Shown piece by piece: positions 1 through 10,081 of a DNA stretch of 64,000 nt. Within the stretch, counting starts at the first letter, position 1, and every line of letters starts with the position of its first letter. The stretch spans positions 62,001 to 126,000 of the forward strand of contig JAUWYY010000008.1 of assembly GCA_030615605.1 (NCBI GenBank), in the 5' to 3' direction. Origin of the DNA: a bacterium. GTDB lineage: Bacteria; Armatimonadota; Zipacnadia; Zipacnadales; Zipacnadaceae. The notes beneath the pieces were generated by a model that was not told where the DNA came from, made no database searches, and worked only from the letters and a program-made list of their open reading frames with translations. Both the position numbers and the translations under genes were made by a program.

Positions 1-308
1 GACAGTTATCTGTCAATTGTGGCAAGAATGTTAACATATTACCCACAAATTGTCAAAATAAACCCAAGTACACCAGGAAAATGCACTGCCGTGGTGGGAG
101 GTTTCTATAGGGTGGAAAGTCTGGTACACCAATTGCAGATAGATAATACAGGGACATTGGCGACACAGATGAGAATGGGGCCTGCCCAGGTGGAGGATAG
201 CTGAGGAGAGGGCATCACTCGCATCGCGAATGGCACGCAGAGCAGAAGGGCTGGCCCGCCAGCGGCGCCCACCTGTCCTGCAAAGCGCCCTGCCCGGGAA
301 TTCACAAC

Positions 309-740
309 TTGAACGGAGGTGCAGTTGGAATGGTGCGACTATTCGGTAGTACCATAACGGTAGTGGTTGTTGTTGGTCTCGTAGTGGGATTGGTAGGGTG
401 CGGCGGAGAAGGAGCCAACGCCGGGACGGCGAAGGGATATGTGTACGAGCTCGAGGCAGGCGGCACGGCACTAAGCGCAGAACCACCTCCCATAATCATC
501 AGTGCCAGCTCGACGCCGCCGGAAGGCTATGTGCCGGCTGTCGGCGCGGTGGTTACTCTCGGCGAGGAAATTGTCACCACTAACTCGCTGGGATTCTATG
601 CACTCTACAATCTGCCGCCTGGCGAGTACGAACTGGAAGTTGACATAGACGACGACGGGGTAGTGGACATAGCGGTGACGATAACGATCATAGCCGGGGA
701 AACCACCTGGGGCGACGACCACGATGAGGGTGGCGACTAA
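309..740 (+). CDS. putative lipoprotein with carboxypeptidase-regulatory-like (beta-sandwich) domain
   Basis: ORF 143 aa; hydrophobic N-terminus ending in a VGCGG lipobox; 'GAVVTLG..IVTTNSLGFYALYNLPPGEYELEVDIDDDG' resembles CarboxypepD_reg-like repeats. Confidence 0.65.
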   Translation: MNGGAVGMVRLFGSTITVVVVVGLVVGLVGCGGEGANAGTAKGYVYELEAGGTALSAEPPPIIISASSTPPEGYVPAVGAVVTLGEEIVTTNSLGFYALYNLPPGEYELEVDIDDDGVVDIAVTITIIAGETTWGDDHDEGGD

Positions 741-896
741 AGCTTGCCTGGCCACAGTTAATGTTCTGCATTTGAGGCGGACAGCCACGGTGTGTATGTG
801 GCTGGCAATCGGTGCGGACGCTCTCTAGTCTGCGGGACGGCCAGAGGTCTAGCAAATCGGTGGCATTCCTTCTCACCGCAAAGGGGGGGCAGCCTC

Positions 897-3161
897 ATGC
901 TGGTGCGACGCTCTGAATGGCGTATCGTCGGATGCATGCTTGCATTTGGCCTGGTCGCCGTTGCCGCGTACGCTGAAGGCGGCGGTGCCAAGCAGGATAC
1001 AGCGCGGCTGCTGGTTGCCTGCGGATTGCAGGAAGTCAGCTTCGAGCGTCAGAACAACGAGCTATCCATCACATACGCCTTCAGCGAGCAGTTCTCAGAC
1101 AAACTCGCACTTGCCCTGGTGGCTGTTGGAAGCCAGGATATCGTCGGTGGCTGCGACAAAGTCTGTGTCATCGCCCAGCGCGATGACCGGCGCTTTCTCG
1201 AGTTCTCCACCAGCCCTTCCGGTTTAATGCACTTCGCGGAGAGGAATGCCGGATCCGAGGCTATGGCGGAGGCCAACAGGCTCCTGCAGCAAGCGGCATC
1301 CGCCGCCAACGCACCGCAGATTGGGCAACCCGATGAATCCGGGTACCAGACGCCCCAAGCCGGGTCTGCCCCACTCCCCACAGCCAACGAACCACCGAGC
1401 CTGCAACCTGGCTTCGCCTCAGAGCTGGGACAAGCCCTTGTTCGGGTGGGACTGGAAAACGTCGCAGTAAGCCTGCTCGACTCCGGCCAGGTAGCCGTAG
1501 AATATGAAAACCGTACCTACCGCAGCGATACAGAGGCACTGAGCACAGCAGCGCAGATTGCTTCTCAGCATTGTCCGGTAGGCACGGTTTTGTATCTGAC
1601 GGCCAAGCGCGACGACATACCCGTCATCAGCGTCATCACGAAAGCCAGGGATTCTCAGCAATTGCCCGGGCCCGGCACTGTTCCGGAGGGACTGAGAGAA
1701 ACTCGTCCGACGGCGCCCGATAGCGCGGTGGCCGACAGCACCGGACTGCTGAACGAAAGCTTTGGCCGCTTTGATCTGAGCTTCCGGCCGGCGCTGATCT
1801 ATGAGATCGGTAACTGGCGGCGTCCGGTCATTACTGACTGGTTCGCCCTGCCTCAGCTTACCACCACCATTGCGCCGGGCTGGCGCATGTCGCTGCAGGG
1901 CAGCCTGCAAGCCGACAACCCAGGCGCACACTTGAGTCACGCCTTGCTGACCAAGACCGGGCGACTGGAGGGCGGTCGAGTGCTCTGGACTGCCAGCATG
2001 GGCCGATTCGACACCCGCCTGCGCGGGGTCTTTGGGGAAGCCCAGTTAGAGCTGGGCGACGGCCGGGCTGGTGTGCGCCTGGCGCGAGTGGGCCGTGACG
2101 ACTGGGACTTTGACATTCCCATGTGGCTCGGCTACTACGAGCATGAGTTCGGCGATCTCGGACTTACCCTGCGGGCTACCGGCGGGCAGTTTGCCGACTA
2201 CATAGAGCCCACTGGCCTGGTCGAGCTGAATCGACGTTTCGGTGAAAGCACTTTCAGGGCGGGCATAACAGTTCATTCGCCGGTGCGCGAAGGAATCGTG
2301 CGGGTGACCGTACCGTTTGGCCCGCGCCGGGTTGACGACCCCCGGCCCCTGCGGCTGCGCACCTCTGACTACCTGGCTCTCAGTTATTTCACCGATAGGG
2401 GGACGCCCGGGACAGAGATGTTACGGGGAGATCATGACCTGCGCGCCTTCCGCGACGAATTAACCGGACCATACCTGACCGCTGACTCCCACCGTCAGGC
2501 AGGCCAACACCGGGCTATGTCCGGACAGACCTGGAACCCGGGGCCCTCCCACGAGGGCATCTCCGGCTTGATCCGCATACCGACAGCCGATGTGATCCCC
2601 GACGGCAGCTATCGGGTGGGTGCCAGCTTCATAGATTCCGAGTACACCCGAGGAGCTTATACCGGCCGAAGTGATATGATTCCCACCTTTGTCAACGTGG
2701 GGCTGCTCCCTGGCCTGGAGCTGGGCTTCCGGCTCAGCATATTCCCTGATGTCGAGCCACTCCGGTTCCCCAATTGGCACTACAGCACCGACCGCAGCGT
2801 CTTTGCCCACTATCAACTCTGGCCGCAGCACGGTAATCTCCCCGCTGTTGCCATTGGTGCCCAGGATATCAGCTTTCGCGATGACGCTGAGGTCGTCGGC
2901 CGCGCCGAATACATTGTGGCAACCCAGCAACTGGGTGACCTCCGCATACACCTGGGCCGAGGCACGAAGCGGCTTAGCGGACTGTTCGGCGGGGCTGAAT
3001 ACCGCCTCTCCCCAACCCTGGCGATAATCGGGGAATACGACACCGACTGGTTCAACTACGGGCTGCGTGCCGCTCCGAATCGCTCGTGGCGGGTGGATCT
3101 GGCGCTGACCGACTCTCGCGCGATTGGCGGGGCAATCAGCTACCTCGGCATCTTTCCGTAG
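897..3161 (+). CDS. YjbH-like outer-membrane/exopolysaccharide-associated protein
   Basis: Likely start ATG 897 after a purine-rich stretch (AAAGGGGGGG) with signal peptide MLVRRSEWRIVGCMLAFGLVAVAAYA; C-terminal 'SGLIRIPTADVIPDGSYRVGASFIDSEYTRG...' typical of YjbH. Confidence 0.65.
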   Translation: MLVRRSEWRIVGCMLAFGLVAVAAYAEGGGAKQDTARLLVACGLQEVSFERQNNELSITYAFSEQFSDKLALALVAVGSQDIVGGCDKVCVIAQRDDRRFLEFSTSPSGLMHFAERNAGSEAMAEANRLLQQAASAANAPQIGQPDESGYQTPQAGSAPLPTANEPPSLQPGFASELGQALVRVGLENVAVSLLDSGQVAVEYENRTYRSDTEALSTAAQIASQHCPVGTVLYLTAKRDDIPVISVITKARDSQQLPGPGTVPEGLRETRPTAPDSAVADSTGLLNESFGRFDLSFRPALIYEIGNWRRPVITDWFALPQLTTTIAPGWRMSLQGSLQADNPGAHLSHALLTKTGRLEGGRVLWTASMGRFDTRLRGVFGEAQLELGDGRAGVRLARVGRDDWDFDIPMWLGYYEHEFGDLGLTLRATGGQFADYIEPTGLVELNRRFGESTFRAGITVHSPVREGIVRVTVPFGPRRVDDPRPLRLRTSDYLALSYFTDRGTPGTEMLRGDHDLRAFRDELTGPYLTADSHRQAGQHRAMSGQTWNPGPSHEGISGLIRIPTADVIPDGSYRVGASFIDSEYTRGAYTGRSDMIPTFVNVGLLPGLELGFRLSIFPDVEPLRFPNWHYSTDRSVFAHYQLWPQHGNLPAVAIGAQDISFRDDAEVVGRAEYIVATQQLGDLRIHLGRGTKRLSGLFGGAEYRLSPTLAIIGEYDTDWFNYGLRAAPNRSWRVDLALTDSRAIGGAISYLGIFP

Positions 3162-3406
3162 GGAAACGGTTAGTGCCCCCAGAGAGTCAACAGCCGCAAC
3201 ATATTCAAAGCAATTACCTACCGTCGCGTCTCCGGCCTAACGCTGACTACTGGGAGGGCAAAGCCAACAGCCGCTGCGCTTCCCCACAGCGCAAGCACCC
3301 GTTCAAACAACATTTCGTCGGCTTCTGCCTTCTTCACACAATACTCGAACAAGCCTGCTTTGGCTTACCCAATCATCGAGAAAATGGCTGCGCTAATCGT
3401 ACTTCC

Positions 3407-5428
3407 CTATATGCCGATATCTATCATATTGCCGGTGTGCCCGGTCAGTTGGTCTATTACCAGCCATAGAGTTGTGGAGACATAGTATCCGCATATTAGT
3501 CCCAGGAAGACGGGCCGCAGGCGCTGGTAGCACTTCATACCGCCATAACGCAGCGCCAGGCCCTTCACCAACCACGCCACAAAGCAGGTAAACCACAGCC
3601 AATCCATACCGCCTATGCCCCCCAGGGCAAAGCCTATCGGATGAAAGGGCCACCACAGGAAGCGGAAGCGCATTGCCACCAGACTAACGTATATGGCTGC
3701 CCCCAACCCGGTGAGCAGGTGTCCGGTCAGACTGGGACCAGGACGCCTGGCGACCCAGTCAGCCGCCCAGGCAAGATGACGCTGGGGGCCCCGTACGAAC
3801 GCCCAACTGCTTGCGCCGCCCATCATACTCACTGCGCCCTGGTGATAGCCAGTTCGCGTCGTTATCCACATCGAGGAGAACAGTGCCACCAAAAAGGCTA
3901 TCCCAAACGCCCACAGCAGTCGCGGCTGCTTATCAGTGATGACCTGGGCCATCTTTAGAGTGTGGGCCACCGGAGTCATCACATACTGGCGACTGTCACT
4001 CGCCCATACATGAGCCATTAGTAGAGCCACTATTCCCCTGTTCCCCAGGGGTCCCCATCCCAACCAGCCGGCTACCACCGTCGCCGACCCGTACGGCGCC
4101 CATATCTCGGGCAAGCCACTTTCGGCGATGATTCGGGTCAGTCCGACGATGGCCACAAAGCCTATCACCAACAGGAATACCACTCCGATTACCGACAGCC
4201 CCGACATAACCAGCCACCAAGCCATTACAATCACGCAGCCTATCAATAGCCAGAAGGCGACTCGATAGGACAGCATTTCTCCGCTGTCGCCGCCGGGATC
4301 ACCTTGCCCCCTCGCTTCCGCCCAGATGTCCTTGAAGTGCCGGCGCGCCACCCACAGACCCGAGCCAACCAACGCGAGGAACGCTCCGGCACCAAGGTAC
4401 CGGAATATGGGGGTGCGTGCCCCTTGCTCACCTAGATTCTCAGTACTAGCGATGCCCAGGACATTAAGTATGGCTGAGACGAGCTGTTGGAGGAGATTGA
4501 AGAACCACAGACTGAAGTTGACGTCTAGGCTAACCAGATAGAGAAAGCCAAGTATCGGCAGGCTGATCCAGAAGGCGAACACTGCTTGCGGCAATAGTGG
4601 CGCGTCTAACATTATGCCCGTTGCGCGAATGCCGGGAAAAGAGGGAAAATAGTAGACCAGGCCTTTGGAACTGGTGACCAGCAGTGAGATGCCAAAACCT
4701 ACCCAAAACAACCCCCGCGAAAGTATCACCGGGCGGCCTCCGCTCTCGGCTCCTCCCAGCGCCAGCGGCAGGTAGGCAAGTGGATAGACCAGGTGTTCAT
4801 TCTCCACCCATTGCTTGCGCAACAACACTGCCATGCAAACCATAGCCAGGTGCAAGCAGAGCAAAAACACCAACCATGCCCCCAACGCCGGCAGCCAAGC
4901 CACCCACGGAACCTGAGCCCCGGGCGGCAAGCCCTCATACAGATGCGTTATCACTGGGGCGTTTTGCGCCGCTCCCCGCGGACTCAGCCATGGTGGGAGA
5001 TGAGGGAGTATGGTCTCGGCCCATTTGTTTTCCGGGCTGGCGTAGTAATAGGGTGCAGTGATCCACGGTACCAAGTAGTCGGTCAGCCCCGTCGTCACAA
5101 TGGTCGAAGCTACTGCCATCATACCGAAGATGACCACAATCTCGGCAGTAGTCAGTGCCAGCAGCTTGCGGAAGCGCAATAGCACTAGATTAGGTCCGGC
5201 AACTAAGAAAAACGTCAGCGCCACGGCAAATGGCCAGGTCGGGTACATGGTCATATACGAGCCATGCAGGCCGTGCTCGGCATAGGGTCCGGCCAGACCA
5301 ATGGCCAGCGCCCCTACTGCCCCAATAACCAGCGAACGCCTCGTTACAGCACGAGGGCCGTCGTCGGGCTCTGCTGAGCGTCCCAATGTGCCACGTTCTT
5401 TGTCGCGCGTGCTTGGAGTCACTTGCAT
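3407..5428 (-). CDS. DUF6785/6784-like polytopic membrane protein (copy 1)
   Basis: 673 aa, many TM segments; highly similar to the ORF at 5704-7719. Confidence 0.7.
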   Translation of the reverse strand: MQVTPSTRDKERGTLGRSAEPDDGPRAVTRRSLVIGAVGALAIGLAGPYAEHGLHGSYMTMYPTWPFAVALTFFLVAGPNLVLLRFRKLLALTTAEIVVIFGMMAVASTIVTTGLTDYLVPWITAPYYYASPENKWAETILPHLPPWLSPRGAAQNAPVITHLYEGLPPGAQVPWVAWLPALGAWLVFLLCLHLAMVCMAVLLRKQWVENEHLVYPLAYLPLALGGAESGGRPVILSRGLFWVGFGISLLVTSSKGLVYYFPSFPGIRATGIMLDAPLLPQAVFAFWISLPILGFLYLVSLDVNFSLWFFNLLQQLVSAILNVLGIASTENLGEQGARTPIFRYLGAGAFLALVGSGLWVARRHFKDIWAEARGQGDPGGDSGEMLSYRVAFWLLIGCVIVMAWWLVMSGLSVIGVVFLLVIGFVAIVGLTRIIAESGLPEIWAPYGSATVVAGWLGWGPLGNRGIVALLMAHVWASDSRQYVMTPVAHTLKMAQVITDKQPRLLWAFGIAFLVALFSSMWITTRTGYHQGAVSMMGGASSWAFVRGPQRHLAWAADWVARRPGPSLTGHLLTGLGAAIYVSLVAMRFRFLWWPFHPIGFALGGIGGMDWLWFTCFVAWLVKGLALRYGGMKCYQRLRPVFLGLICGYYVSTTLWLVIDQLTGHTGNMIDIGI

Positions 5429-5703
5429 TATCTCTTTGTCTCACCTATATACGTGGACAGGCATAGTTTCAGGTCAAACAGTCACAACCCATCTGCTCCC
5501 CATATGCTGCCCCATTAGCGGACATATCAAATTCCCCTTCGGTTTGTTGAATACCTCCTTCCCACAGCCACTGCGCTTCCGCACAGCGCAAGCACCCGCT
5601 CAAACAACACTTCGTCGGCTTCTGCCTTCTTCACACAATACTCGGACAAGCCTGCTTTGGCTTACCCAATCATCGAGAAAATGGCTGCGCTAACCATAGT
5701 TCC

Positions 5704-7719
5704 CTACAGGCCGACATCTATCATATTGCCGGTGTGCCCGGTCAGTTGGTCTATTAACAGCCACAGAGTTGTGGAGACATAGTATCCGCATATTAGTCCC
5801 AGGAAGACGGGCCGCAGGCGCTGGTAGCACTTCATGCCGCCATAACGCAGTGCCAGGCCCTTCACCAGCCACGCCACAAAGCAGTCAAACCACAGCCAAT
5901 CTATTGGACCTACAGTCGCCAGGGCAAAGCCTATCGGATGCAAGGGCCACCACAGGAAGCGAAAGCGCATTGCCACCAGACTAAGGTATATAGCTGCTCC
6001 CAACCCGGTGAGCAGGTGTCCGGTCAGGCTGGGACCAGGACGCCTGGTGATCCAATCAGCCGCCCAGCTCATAAAACGGCGGGGTTCGGCTGTGAACGCC
6101 GAAGCGCTTGCGCCGCCCATCAGAGTCACTGCACCCCGGTGATAAGCAGTTCGCGTCGTTAGCCATATCGAGGAAAACAATGCCACCAAAAAGGCCAACC
6201 CAAACGCCCACAGCAGTCGCCGCTGCTTATGAGTGATGACCTGGGCCATCTTTAGAGTGTGGGTCACCGGGATCATCACATTCTGACGACTATCAATGGC
6301 CCATACATGAGCCATCATTAGAGCCACTATTCCCCTGTCGCCGAGCGGCTGCCATCCCAACCAGCCGGCTATCACCGGATACCCGGACGGCGCACTGGCC
6401 CCGGCCATGCCACTTTCGGCCATGATTCGGGTCACTCCGACGATGGCCACAAAGGCTATCACCAACAGGAACAGCATTCCGATTACTGACAGCCCCGACA
6501 TAACCAGCCACCAGGCCATTACCACCAGGCAGCCTATCAATAGCCAGAAGGCGACTCGGTAGGACAGAATCTCTCCGCTGTCGCCGCCGGGTTCACCTTG
6601 CCCCCTCGCTCGCGCCCAGATGTCCTTGAAGTGCCCGCGCGTTACCCACAGACCCGAGCCGACCAACCCGAGGAACGCTCCCGTACCTAAGTACTGGAAT
6701 ATGGGCGTACGCGCCCCTCCGCCCACACCTAGATTCTCAGTGCTGGTGATGCCCAGGACATTAAGTATAGCTCCGACGAGCTGTTGGAGGAGATTGAAGA
6801 ACCACACACTGAAGTTGACATCCAGGTTAACCAGATAGAGAAAGCCGAGCATCTGCACGTGGATCCAGAAGGCGAACACTGCTCCCGGCAATAGTGGCGC
6901 ATCTAGCATTATGCCCGTTTCCCGAATGCCGGGAAAAGAGGGAAAATAGTAGACCAGGCCTTTGGAACTGGTGACCAGCAGCGAGATGCCAAAACCTACC
7001 CAAAACAGCGCCCGGGAAAGTATCACGGGCCGGCCTCCGCTGTCGGCTCCTCCCAGCGCCAGCGGCAGGTAGGTAAATGGATAGGTCAGGTGTTCGTTCT
7101 CCACCCATTGCTTGCGCAACAACACTGCCATGCAGACCATAGCCAGGTGCAAGCAGAGCAAAAACACCAACCATGCTCCCAATGCCGGCAGCCAAGACAC
7201 CCACGGAACCTGAGCCCCGGGCGGCAAGCCCTCATACAGATGCGTTATCAACGGGGCGTTTTGCGCCGCTCCCCGCGGACTCAGCCACGGCACGAGATGA
7301 GGTAGTACGGTCTCGGCCCATTTGTTTTCCGGGCTGGCGTAGTAATAGGGTCCAGTGATCGTCGGTACCAAGTAGTCGGTCAAGCCGGTTGTTACAACTG
7401 TCGAGGCCACCGCCATCATACCGAAGATGACGATAATCTCGGCAGTAGTCAGTGCCAGCAGCTTGCGGAAGCGCAATAACACTAGATTAGGTCCGGCAAC
7501 TAAGAAAAACGTCAGCGCCACGGCAAATGGCCAGGTCGGGTACATGGTCATATACGAGCCATGCAGGCCGTGCTCGGCATAGGGTCCGCCCAGACCAACG
7601 GCCAGCGCCCCTACCGCCCCAATAACCAGCGAACGCCTCGTTACAGCACGAGCGCGGCCGTCGGACTCTCCTGAGCATCCCAAGCTGCCACGTTCTTTGT
7701 CGCGCGTGCTTGAAGTCAC
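5704..7719 (-). CDS. DUF6785/6784-like polytopic membrane protein (copy 2)
   Basis: 671 aa; close paralogue of the adjacent ORF 3407-5428; probable GTG start with GGAG upstream. Confidence 0.7.
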   Translation of the reverse strand: MTSSTRDKERGSLGCSGESDGRARAVTRRSLVIGAVGALAVGLGGPYAEHGLHGSYMTMYPTWPFAVALTFFLVAGPNLVLLRFRKLLALTTAEIIVIFGMMAVASTVVTTGLTDYLVPTITGPYYYASPENKWAETVLPHLVPWLSPRGAAQNAPLITHLYEGLPPGAQVPWVSWLPALGAWLVFLLCLHLAMVCMAVLLRKQWVENEHLTYPFTYLPLALGGADSGGRPVILSRALFWVGFGISLLVTSSKGLVYYFPSFPGIRETGIMLDAPLLPGAVFAFWIHVQMLGFLYLVNLDVNFSVWFFNLLQQLVGAILNVLGITSTENLGVGGGARTPIFQYLGTGAFLGLVGSGLWVTRGHFKDIWARARGQGEPGGDSGEILSYRVAFWLLIGCLVVMAWWLVMSGLSVIGMLFLLVIAFVAIVGVTRIMAESGMAGASAPSGYPVIAGWLGWQPLGDRGIVALMMAHVWAIDSRQNVMIPVTHTLKMAQVITHKQRRLLWAFGLAFLVALFSSIWLTTRTAYHRGAVTLMGGASASAFTAEPRRFMSWAADWITRRPGPSLTGHLLTGLGAAIYLSLVAMRFRFLWWPLHPIGFALATVGPIDWLWFDCFVAWLVKGLALRYGGMKCYQRLRPVFLGLICGYYVSTTLWLLIDQLTGHTGNMIDVGL

Positions 7720-8015
7720 TTGTATTATCTCCTTGCCTCACCTATATATGTGGACAGCCATGATTCCACGTCAAACGGTCACAGCCCATCTGCTTCCAGT
7801 AGCCTACCCCACCAGCGGACATATCAAATTGCCCTTCAGTTTGTTGAATACCTCCTTCCTACAGCCGCTGCGCTTCCCCCACAGCAGCCGCGACGGGAGC
7901 TGCTTCTGTCGTGGCATGGCTGTTTTCGGAGACCCCGAGGTGAAAATGCTCAACCTCGCAACGGGCGGGCGCCTCGCTTGCTCCCGAGCGCAAAACCGGC
8001 ACAGTTCTGCCGCAT

Positions 8016-8201
8016 CTACCATACGAAAGACTGTTCCGTAGACTTCGTTTGGTCCATCCTCTCCACCAATTCTGCAGGTAGCGGCCCTTTTGCTGCGGAG
8101 GCAACTTTAGCCTGTACCTCCGCTACCGTTCGTGGGGCAGGAATAACCGTGCTGACATCGGGATCGCTCAGCAGGTAACGCATGCGGGGGGATGAATCCA
8201 A
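8016..8201 (-). pseudogene. C-terminal fragment of an aldo/keto reductase
   Basis: 'YLLSDPDVSTVIPAPRTVAEVQAKVASAAKGPLPAELVERMDQ' matches the typical AKR C-terminus; no N-terminal barrel upstream. Confidence 0.6.
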
Positions 8202-9187
8202 GACCCGCGGTGCGTGCCTCCACCCCTCATGTTGGAAGATCTACCAGCAGTGGCTGAAGGAGCAGTACGGCTCGATAGAAGCGCTCAACGCGTCCTGGGG
8301 ATACTCCTACAGGTCCTTCGATGAGATAAAGCCGACTGTTGGCAATGCCGATGTCCTCAACGCGAAGGAGCAGTACGGCGACATAGCGGCGCTGAACGCC
8401 ACGTGGCAGACGTCCTACACATCATTCGAAGTAGATACTCCCGAGCGTGGACTGGACCGCCGTGAACAATGAGTACGCCTTCGTACCCGCTCCGCCGAGT
8501 AAGTGGGTAGGCGATCAGTACTCGCGCAAAGAGGACGGCTACTTCGGCAAGATGAGGATCAGCTATCCCCGCTACTTCGATCGGCTAGCATTCCAATAGT
8601 GGAACTACGCCAGGCGTTGGAGGCAAATCACACAGGAACTGGATCCTCATGCGAAGGTGGAGATTTCAGCCCCGATGAGCTGCCTGGACGATGATCTGGA
8701 TACCCTCGTGCATGGCACCGACATGATGATAGTCTACTCCCATCTGCAGATGGAAGTGCTTCGCAGCATTGCAAAGCCCGGATACCTGTTCGGCACCTGG
8801 TCGGAGTATGGTAACGATGAATGGAACCGAAGCGCCTGGTGGCTGAGTTTCTTAAAGGATGCAAACAACACCGGCTGGTGGTATGTGCACCATTTCCTGG
8901 GATCGCATTTGGAGCCACCATCAGGCGCGCGATTCATCGACGACGCTCGCCCCGTCTTCGACAGGCTGGGCACCCTCCTGAACGTGCGCTCGAAGATCCA
9001 GCACGACGGGATCGTCATGCCGGCCTCCTTCCCTTCTGCGCAGGCGCCAAAGCTCGAGGTCGGCTACTCCTACGGCACATGGGACCCGTTCAACTCCATG
9101 GGCCACTACGACACGGGCAGTCTCCCGGGCAAGGGCATCCGACGACGTCCAGCGCCTTCGGTACTAAGGCCGATTACCAGGTTTTGA
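8182..9187 (+). pseudogene. decayed glycoside-hydrolase-like (GH42/beta-galactosidase-like) gene
   Basis: 'SCWKIYQQWLKEQYGSIEALNASWGYSYRSFDEI' resembles GH42-type enzymes; homologous reading continues in another frame (DWTAVNNEYAFVPAPPSKWVGDQYSRKEDGYFGKMRISYPRYFDRLAFQ*WNYARRWRQITQELDPHAKVEISAPMS...), i.e. a frameshift near 8445 and an in-frame TAG at 8597-8599. Confidence 0.55.
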
Positions 9188-9800
9188 AGGCCCGGATGGA
9201 GGCGTAGCGGGCGAGGTAGCTGCCCTCATTGGTTCGCACCCAGCGGTCAATCCACACCTGCGCGCCCTTGCGGCGGGCCAAGAAGTCATTGCGCTTGGCG
9301 CCACGGTCTTCAATGCGCCGTGCTTCCCAGCCATCGGGCAGCTCTATGAGGACATAATAGTGTGAGGGGATCAGGTTGGCCGCAGCAGTTGAGTCACTAC
9401 ACCCATAGCCGAAGGCGCAGGCCTCACCGAACATAAAGCCTTCCCAGGGGCCGTAACTGGTGACCCAGGCCACTCCGTCAACATTAGCCTCCTGGATCAG
9501 AGCATATTTGTACGCCTTATACTGCCAGTCTTCCAGCTTACCGTACTCACCATTCAGGGCCTTGTGAGCCACTCTCTGAACTGGGTTCCCTGGTAGTTGT
9601 TTTCCGTCATTATTATCCACATCGTCCCTCCGGCCAGTATCTGCTGTCGCCGACTTCTCAGACGACGTATCTTTGTCTTCACGCCCTACAACCAGGCCAG
9701 TGGTAAGCAATGCTGCCAGCGCCAGCACTACCCAGGCAAATACTGCCACAGGCGATTTGCCAGAATTCATCTGGCGCCGCCGATATTTGCTGATACTCAT
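9174..9800 (-). CDS. hypothetical signal-anchored protein
   Basis: 208 aa; N-terminal TM segment 'VAVFAWVVLALAALLTTGLVVG'; no family recognised. Confidence 0.5.
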   Translation of the reverse strand: MSISKYRRRQMNSGKSPVAVFAWVVLALAALLTTGLVVGREDKDTSSEKSATADTGRRDDVDNNDGKQLPGNPVQRVAHKALNGEYGKLEDWQYKAYKYALIQEANVDGVAWVTSYGPWEGFMFGEACAFGYGCSDSTAAANLIPSHYYVLIELPDGWEARRIEDRGAKRNDFLARRKGAQVWIDRWVRTNEGSYLARYASIRAFKTW

Positions 9801-10081
9801 CGAATCACTCCTGTCGGCAAGGAAACTACCTACTTATGGTGCTAACCCAACGACGAGGCGACCGCTCTTTCGGCGATCGCCTCGCTACTGTCTCTCTATG
9901 ACGGTCTGAACAGGTAAAAAGTTTCCTATCCATATTGCTCCTGCTATCAGTGGCCTGCGCTCACCAGTTGCTGCAAGGTAGCAGGAGGACGTCCGCTTCG
10001 CCGCGAATTACCAAGTCGTCGGGTCTGAGAAACATTCACGACGGAGAAGGTCTTTAGAACATTTGTTGGAGACGAATTTCT

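Larger units (their letters stand above)
3236..7880. repeat. tandem duplication (~2.3 kb unit) containing the two DUF6785-like genes and flanking non-coding DNA
   Basis: 3270-3410 and 5570-5705 share 'gcgcaagcacccg.tcaaacaaca.ttcgtcggcttctgccttcttcacacaatactcg.acaagcctgctttggcttacccaatcatcgagaaaatggctgcgctaa'; 'gtttgttgaatacctccttcc.acagcc.ctgcgcttcc' recurs near 5547 and 7840. Confidence 0.85.
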
